The notes below the pieces were generated by a model that was not told where the DNA came from, made no database searches, and saw only the letters and a program-made list of their open reading frames with translations. From JBOGGN01 sp050744165 (GTDB taxonomy: Bacteria; Actinomycetota; Acidimicrobiia; Acidimicrobiales; Palsa-688), in the NCBI GenBank assembly GCA_050744165.1, contig JBOGGN010000343.1, positions 1-53,711 on the forward strand: a stretch of 53,711 nucleotides of DNA, written 5' to 3'. Shown piece by piece: positions 48,974-53,711 of the stretch (within the stretch, counting starts at the first letter, position 1; every line of letters starts with the position of its first letter). The position numbers and the translations under genes were made by a program.

Positions 48974-50284
48974 TCAGCCTCCCGTTCCTCTTGCGCCAGC
49001 GGCGCCTGTGAAGAGGACCACAACGTCTTCGTCCGATCGGACGCGCCCGGTTCGGGCCAAGACAAGCAGGCCGGCCAGGCCGGCGGTGCCGGTCTCGTCG
49101 ACGTCGATGCCGGTCGTCCGGCGGGCCAGGCGGTTGGCTTCGATCAGCGTTGCCTCGTCGGCTACTACCGCCGTGCCGCCGGTCTCGAGCATCGCTCGGG
49201 CCGGCAACAGCCAGTCGTAGGTCTCGTCGTCCAGGATGCCGCGGGCAACGCTGGCCGGGGGAGACTCCCACGGGCCCATGTAGCGGCTTCGGCGGCGGGC
49301 GGCGTCTGTGGCGACGCCGGTGTCCTCCCGGAGGCGGCGCAACGCCTTTTCAAGGGGGTGGGCACTCGCCGTCTGGACGGTGTCTAGGGTCGGGAGCGCC
49401 TGGCGGGACGCCCGCTGAAGGGGGCGGCGAAGGCCGCGGACGACGGCGCTGGCGAGGGCGCCGCCGCCAACTTGGATCACCACCCGATCCGGTTGCTCGG
49501 GGAGCGCCTCGACGATCTCCCACGCCAACAGGGAGGCACCTTCGAGGCAGGAGCCGTTGTCGGGCCCCTGGCAGCTAAAGGGCACGGCGCCCGCGGCCAC
49601 GGCGCGGCGGAAGCAGCGGTAGCACGGGTCGCCTGGCCGGCCATCCCGCGGGCAGAGTTCGACAGCGACGCCGAGGTCGCCAAGCCGGCCGAGTGTCGCC
49701 GGGTCGGCGTCGGCGGGCACGAAGGCGCTGAGGCGTCGGCCGACGGCGGAGGCGACCACGGCGGCCGCCAAGGCGGCGTTGCCGCAGCTTGCGATGGCGA
49801 GGTCGCCTGCCGAGCCCCGGCCCAACTGGTCGAGGACCTCCAGCAGGATGGCGATGCCGAAAAGGTGGCGGCCCTTGTGGGAGCCGGCCACGTTCCCGGT
49901 TTCGTCCTTGACCCACACCCGGGCGCCCACCGCTTCGTCGAGGGCGTCGAAACGGCGCAACGGTGTCGTCCGGAACCCGGTCCCGGCCACGTCCGCCACC
50001 CGGCGGTCGAGCGCGTCGACCAGCTGGATGAAGGAGGCGTCGTCGTGGCCCGCCAGTCGCCAGACCTGGTAGCAGCTGAGCCGGGTCCGGTAGCGAACAA
50101 AGGGGTTGTCGCTCGCCGGGTCGATCGAGGGGATCCAGGTGTCGTCCACGACCGGTACGAGGAGGTGGTCGATGTCGTCGCCGTCGATCTGGCGGGGACA
50201 CGACCACAGCCACGGGCCGCAATCGACCGGCACCGAGGCGCCGCAGCCCTCACACCGAAGGCTCAGCAGGCTGGGCGAGCCCAT
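48974..50284 (-). CDS. PLP-dependent enzyme, threonine-synthase-like, with N-terminal zinc-ribbon
   Basis: A 436-residue fold-type II PLP enzyme. The N-terminal LRCEGCGASVPVDCGPWLWS followed by Cys29 has four Cys (11, 14, 22, 29) in zinc-ribbon spacing. The PLP lysine is Lys137 in VKDETGNVAGSHKGRHLFG, followed by ASCGNAALAAAV, the phosphate-binding turn. ETGGTAVVADEATLIEANRL near the C-terminus is also typical of threonine synthase relatives. ATG 50284 with GGAGGT upstream is chosen over a longer frame. It lies downstream of a second PLP gene on the same strand and may share a degradative pathway with it. Confidence 0.82.
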   Translation of the reverse strand: MGSPSLLSLRCEGCGASVPVDCGPWLWSCPRQIDGDDIDHLLVPVVDDTWIPSIDPASDNPFVRYRTRLSCYQVWRLAGHDDASFIQLVDALDRRVADVAGTGFRTTPLRRFDALDEAVGARVWVKDETGNVAGSHKGRHLFGIAILLEVLDQLGRGSAGDLAIASCGNAALAAAVVASAVGRRLSAFVPADADPATLGRLGDLGVAVELCPRDGRPGDPCYRCFRRAVAAGAVPFSCQGPDNGSCLEGASLLAWEIVEALPEQPDRVVIQVGGGALASAVVRGLRRPLQRASRQALPTLDTVQTASAHPLEKALRRLREDTGVATDAARRRSRYMGPWESPPASVARGILDDETYDWLLPARAMLETGGTAVVADEATLIEANRLARRTTGIDVDETGTAGLAGLLVLARTGRVRSDEDVVVLFTGAAGARGTGG

Positions 50285-50366
50285 GGCACCTCCGAATCGA
50301 GGCCGAGCCGCCGGTTCGCCAGGCCCGGTCGCCCCCAGGTATTGCGGGTGACGGCGTTCCGCCGCC

Positions 50367-51914
50367 TCACGCGGGGGCGCCAACCCCGGTCCGGGCGTTG
50401 AATTCGTCGATCAATGCGTCCCACTCGGGGACCAGGTCGCGGAGCCCGGTCCAGAAGGCCGGATCGCGGCGGGCCTCGAAGTCGGCCAGCGAAACGCCCC
50501 GCTGCTCGACCCAGGTGAAGTAGCCGAGGTTGAAGATCCGGGTCCGGGCGACATCGTCGAGTAGGAGCAGGTGGTCGTCGGTGACCCCCTTCAGATGCTC
50601 GGCGAACACCGCGGCGGGGTCCCAACCTGGGTGGGCCGCCTCCCGGGAGGCGCGCTCGGCCCCATACAGGGCCGCGCTGTCAGTGGCCACCGTCACGATC
50701 ACGTCGTCTGGGCCGAGGTCGAGGCGCTTGGCCAGCTTGATCGACGCCACCAGGTTGCAGAGGCCGGACAAGCCAAGGTCCCCCATGGCGGAGACGCGGG
50801 CGCGCTCCAAACCGACGTGTTCGAGCAGGAAGGCGGCGCCCTTTTCCAGGTTGAACAACAGATCGAGGGCGTCGGTCGAACGGTCCGACACCGCCACAAC
50901 GGCGTCGGTGGCCATCACGTTGTGTATCAACGGAATGTGCTTGTCGCCGATCCCTTGAATGTTGTGTTCGCCGAAGCCGTTGTAGAGCATGGTCGGGCAC
51001 TCGAGGGCCTCGACGGCGACGGTGCGCGAGCCGTAGCGCTCCTTCAGGTAGTCGCCCGCCGCCAGGGTGCCGGCGGACCCGGTGGCAGCCACGAAGGCGG
51101 CAAGGCGGGTGGGGCCTCCGCCGGCGCTGGCGCCGACGGCCGCGCCGGCGCCACGTCGGCGGGCCGCAGCCACTGACTCGAAGACCGCGGCCGCGGCTGC
51201 CCCCGTTGCGTGGTAGTGGGCCAAGTGGTTGGCGAAGGCGCTGAACTGGTTGAAGACCACGTTGGCGGGGTCGGCGGCCAGCGCGTCGCAGGCCTCGTAG
51301 ATTTCCCGGACGTTGCTCTCCGAGCCCGGCGTGCGGACGATGTCGGCCGGGTCGGCGACCCAGGCGTCGAGCCAGGAGAAACGGGCCCGGCTCATGTTCT
51401 CGGGCAGGATGGCGATCCCCCGGCATCCCATCAGGCGGCTGATGGCCACCCCACCCCGGGCGTAGTTGCCGGTGGAAGGCCAGATCGCCCGCTGCCAGGT
51501 GGGGTCGAACCGGCCGGTCACGATCTGCGGCGCCAGGCAGGCGTAGGCGGCCAGCACCTTGTGAGCTGCGATGAGCGGGAAGCGGTTGCCCAGCAGGAGG
51601 ACGATCGTGGCCTCGACGCCGGTCAGCGCCGGGGGGACGACCAGGTGATCGGGGATCTCGGCGAAGGCGGGCCGGGCGGCGGTGGTGTGGTTGTGCCAGT
51701 GGACCCGCCACAGGTTGCGGGGGTCGGGGGCGTTGCGGTCGACTCCGGCCGAGGACAGGGCGGCCGCGGTGGCCGGCGTTGGGGTGGCCAGCTGGGCGAA
51801 GGTGGGCAGGGAGATGCCCTGCTCCCGGAACCGAGTGACCGCGTGCTGGTAGGCACTCTGGTCGACCCGCTGCGGGACCATCTGCGCAACCAGCTGCGGG
51901 ACTGGGGTGGTCAT
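50367..51914 (-). CDS. PLP-dependent beta-subunit-like enzyme (fold-type II)
   Basis: A 515-residue protein. Candidate PLP Lys119 lies in LLGNRFPLIAAHKVLAAYAC. WPSTGNYARGGVAISRLMGC is the SxGN-type substrate loop, and VAATGSAGTLAAGDYLKERY resembles the glycine-rich phosphate-binding loop of cysteine synthase and diaminopropionate lyase relatives. It belongs to a less-studied group often described only as PLP-dependent beta-subunit-like; the reaction is unknown. ATG 51914 lies six bases after TATTCT, a leaderless start. It is divergent from the hydantoinase gene by 18 bases, which suggests one pathway. Confidence 0.78.
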   Translation of the reverse strand: MTTPVPQLVAQMVPQRVDQSAYQHAVTRFREQGISLPTFAQLATPTPATAAALSSAGVDRNAPDPRNLWRVHWHNHTTAARPAFAEIPDHLVVPPALTGVEATIVLLLGNRFPLIAAHKVLAAYACLAPQIVTGRFDPTWQRAIWPSTGNYARGGVAISRLMGCRGIAILPENMSRARFSWLDAWVADPADIVRTPGSESNVREIYEACDALAADPANVVFNQFSAFANHLAHYHATGAAAAAVFESVAAARRRGAGAAVGASAGGGPTRLAAFVAATGSAGTLAAGDYLKERYGSRTVAVEALECPTMLYNGFGEHNIQGIGDKHIPLIHNVMATDAVVAVSDRSTDALDLLFNLEKGAAFLLEHVGLERARVSAMGDLGLSGLCNLVASIKLAKRLDLGPDDVIVTVATDSAALYGAERASREAAHPGWDPAAVFAEHLKGVTDDHLLLLDDVARTRIFNLGYFTWVEQRGVSLADFEARRDPAFWTGLRDLVPEWDALIDEFNARTGVGAPA

Positions 51915-51926
51915 CGGTCAAGAATA
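51915..51926 (-). promoter_or_regulatory. Leaderless promoter in an 18-base divergent gap
   Basis: TATTCT on the minus strand (51921-51926), six bases, then ATG 51914. The gap to the divergent hydantoinase ATG is only 18 bases and also contains that gene's AGGAG, so the two controls overlap. Confidence 0.45.
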
Positions 51927-51932
51927 GGAGTG

Positions 51933-53426
51933 ATGCTGCTTGTAGGCGGGACCGTCGTCGATGTCGACGGGACCCGCGTGGCCGACGTGCGGATCGCCGG
52001 CGGGCGGGTCGTAGAGGTAGGGCCTGACCTTGCTTCGGTGCCCGCGGGGGCCCAGCGGGCGAGCGGCGAGGAGGTCGTCGACTGCCGTGGATGCCTGGTC
52101 GTGCCCGGTGGGGTGGACGTGCACACCCATTTCCACCTGCCGGTCGGCGCGGTGCGGGTGAGCGACGACTTTTGGACTGGCACCCGGGCGGCCGCAGTCG
52201 GGGGCACCACCTGCATCGTCGACTACGTCACCGCCTACCGCGGGGAGGACCCGCTGGTTGCCTTGGCGACCTGGCGACGCTGGGCGGAGCCCGCGGTGGT
52301 CGACTACGGGCTGCATATGACCTTCACCGAGCGGGTCGGCGAGGCGGTGATCGCCGGATGCGTGGAGGCTGGGGTTACCTCGTTCAAGTTGTACCTCGCC
52401 TACCCGCAGCTGCTTCAGGTGGACGATGCCACCGTGCTCGAGACCTTGGTCGCAGCCAAGCGCCACGGCGGGCTGGTGACCGTCCACTGCGAGAACGGCG
52501 GCGCCATCGAGGTGTTGCGGCGGCGGGCGGTGGCCGCCGGGCGTACTGGAGTGCTCGAGCATGCCCGCACGCGCCCCGCGGTGTTGGAGGGGGAGGCGGT
52601 CACTCGGGCCATCGCCCTAGCCGAGGTGGCCGAAGCGCCCGTCTACCTGGTGCACCTGTCGTCGGCGCCCGCGTTGCAGGCGCTGCGTGAGGGCCAGGAA
52701 CGGGGGGTCGCGGCCCTCGGCGAGACGTGTCCCCAGTACCTGTACCTGGACACGGCGCGCCTCGCCGGTCCCGACGGTGAGAACTACGTCTGTACGCCCC
52801 CGCTGCGTGATCCCTGGCATGCCGAGGAGTTGTGGGAGGGGCTGGCCCGGGGGACGCTGCACACGGTGGCGACCGATCACTGCCCATTCAACCTCGCCGA
52901 TCGGCGAGCGGGGACCGCCGGGCGGCCCGAAGGATTCGCCGACTTCACCGAAATCCCAGGCGGCCTGCCGGGAGTGGAAACACGCCTGGCCCTCCTCTGG
53001 CGCGGCGTCGCCGCCGGCCGGCTGAAGGCTGCCGACTGGGTGCGCCTGTGCGCCGAGGCCCCGGCCCGCACGTTCGGATTGTGGCCCGCCAAAGGGTCGC
53101 TGCGGGTGGCGGCTGATGCCGACGTCGTCGTGTGGAACCCGGCGCGGCGCCAGCGGCTTGACGCGGGCGCTTTGCATATGCGGGTCGACCATTCGCCCTA
53201 CGCCGACCTGGCGCCCCGGGCGCCCCGGGCGCCCCAGGCGTCCCTGGCGCCCCGGGCGGGAAGTCCGCAGTCAGGGGGGTTGCCCGAGCAGGACCGGGAC
53301 GGAGTCGGTCCCGGCGAGGTGCTCGGGTGGCCGGACCTTGTCATCTCCCGGGGCCGGGTGGTGGCCGCCGGCGGCGAGCCGCGAGGCGAGCCCGGGTGGG
53401 GTCGTTACATCGCCCGTCGCCCGTAA
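51933..53426 (+). CDS. Hydantoinase/dihydropyrimidinase family amidohydrolase
   Basis: A 497-residue metal-dependent amidohydrolase. Metal ligands are His64 and His66 (DVHTHFHLP), the carbamylated Lys152 (TSFKLYLAYP), His185 (VHCENGG), His241 (LVHLSSAPAL) and Asp315 (VATDHCPFN). This is the complete binuclear site of the D-hydantoinase/dihydropyrimidinase family, which opens cyclic ureides. ATG 51933 follows AGGAG. Near the C-terminus an Ala-Pro-Arg repeat, encoded by 9-base DNA repeats (53211-53255), and a further 40 residues interrupt the final strand. Divergent PLP-enzyme genes suggest a nitrogen-compound degradation unit. Confidence 0.88.
   Translation: MLLVGGTVVDVDGTRVADVRIAGGRVVEVGPDLASVPAGAQRASGEEVVDCRGCLVVPGGVDVHTHFHLPVGAVRVSDDFWTGTRAAAVGGTTCIVDYVTAYRGEDPLVALATWRRWAEPAVVDYGLHMTFTERVGEAVIAGCVEAGVTSFKLYLAYPQLLQVDDATVLETLVAAKRHGGLVTVHCENGGAIEVLRRRAVAAGRTGVLEHARTRPAVLEGEAVTRAIALAEVAEAPVYLVHLSSAPALQALREGQERGVAALGETCPQYLYLDTARLAGPDGENYVCTPPLRDPWHAEELWEGLARGTLHTVATDHCPFNLADRRAGTAGRPEGFADFTEIPGGLPGVETRLALLWRGVAAGRLKAADWVRLCAEAPARTFGLWPAKGSLRVAADADVVVWNPARRQRLDAGALHMRVDHSPYADLAPRAPRAPQASLAPRAGSPQSGGLPEQDRDGVGPGEVLGWPDLVISRGRVVAAGGEPRGEPGWGRYIARRP
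53211..53255 (+). repeat. 9-base G/C repeat inside the hydantoinase gene
   Basis: Five consecutive units of GCGCCCCGG, two of them degenerate, encode the APRAPRAPQASLAPR stretch. Confidence 0.8.
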
Positions 53427-53534
53427 GCGAGGCGCACATGGACAGACGGTGAGGTCACGTGCTGCTGGTGTGCGGGGCGCCCTCGTTCCCCAGTAGGAAA
53501 CAAGCGTTCCCACTGCACCCACTCGCGAGGCGAG

Positions 53535-53711
53535 TTAGCGCCCGTGCCGTCTGGGCGCTTCCCGTCGCTTCCGCCAAGGACCGCCGCCACCTCGGTCCGC
53601 CACCGCCGTCGGCCCGGTGTCGGCGAAGGTCCACGCATCGTCGGGCGGCTCGTAGCCAAGGGCGGCGCGGGTGGACTCCAGGTCCAGCCGCTGGAAGCGG
53701 TTGGCGGAAAT
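53535..53711 (-). CDS. C-terminal fragment of an NAD-dependent epimerase/dehydratase, cut by window edge
   Basis: The last 58 codons are visible; the gene begins beyond 53711. ISANRFQRLDLESTRAALGY followed by EPPDDAW matches the C-terminal substrate-binding end of SDR oxidoreductases of the uronate-dehydrogenase-like group. The final 20 residues are basic and low-complexity. The stop TAA (53535-53537) lies next to ACTCGC-GAG-GCGAGT, a small hairpin. No start is in the window, so the family call rests on this short segment. Confidence 0.6.
   Translation of the reverse strand: MSANRFQRLDLESTRAALGYEPPDDAWTFADTGPTAVADRGGGGPWRKRREAPRRHGR

Noticed and set aside
51210..51932. Longer start for the hydantoinase gene
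   Set aside because: The extra 241 codons are antisense to the PLP-enzyme gene. ATG 51933 follows AGGAG and begins with the family's usual first strand.

Overview
The window is a high-GC chromosomal segment from an actinobacterium. The best guess is Acidimicrobiia. That rests on GC-rich third positions, GTG starts, frequent 4-base gene overlaps (GTGA/ATGA), several leaderless-looking promoters (TANNNT followed 5-9 bases later by the start codon), Tat-exported Cys-rich proteins next to MauD/MauE-like genes, and an encapsulin/encapsulated-ferritin pair. No ribosomal or transfer RNA, CRISPR array, insertion sequence or phage gene was seen. Coding density is very high. No gene-free stretch exceeds 300 bases; the longest, about 180 bases at 7271-7453, holds a short tandem repeat.

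Region 1 (1-8685, plus strand) is a secreted-protein cassette. Three exported proteins carry the same roughly 49-residue repeat, seven motif copies each, as expected for seven-bladed beta-propellers. One is cut by the left edge, one has a DUF1906 (Rv2525c-like) glycoside-hydrolase-like domain, and one has a Tat signal plus a 26-cysteine domain resembling the methylamine dehydrogenase light chain. They are followed by a MauD-like membrane-anchored thioredoxin, a 26-residue membrane peptide, a polytopic membrane protein, a MauE/DoxX-like protein and a methyltransferase. The likely logic is export and disulfide maturation of a Cys-rich propeller protein of unknown function. This is the most unusual system in the window.

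Region 2 (8766-32963) is a surface-polysaccharide locus. It has an ABC polysaccharide exporter (Wzt ATPase and Wzm permease), nucleotide-sugar enzymes (a UDP-sugar dehydrogenase, an SDR epimerase, GDP-mannose 4,6-dehydratase), several GT2 and GT2/GT4 glycosyltransferases, membrane GT-C/YfhO-like proteins and several methyltransferases. One methyltransferase gene is frameshifted.

Region 3 (33066-36494) holds a DrrAB-type ABC exporter with a palindromic operator candidate on its promoter, a PhoU-like protein with a small coupled partner, and a Dabb protein. Region 4 (36491-39795) has a kelch-repeat membrane protein divergent from an encapsulated ferritin and its encapsulin shell, facing an ImmA/IrrE-type metallopeptidase. 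Region 5 (39855-44457) carries TreY and TreZ for trehalose synthesis from maltodextrin, separated by a near-perfect 44-base palindrome. Region 6 (44396-53711) has a GNAT acetyltransferase, a FrnE-like DsbA oxidoreductase, an ABC-2 exporter pair, a lactate 2-monooxygenase-like flavoenzyme, a perfect 38-base palindrome, two PLP enzymes, a hydantoinase/dihydropyrimidinase and the 3' end of an SDR epimerase cut by the right edge.

Functions are assigned from motif recognition alone, with no database search. Starts were chosen from gene overlaps, Shine-Dalgarno-like sequences and leaderless promoter spacing.
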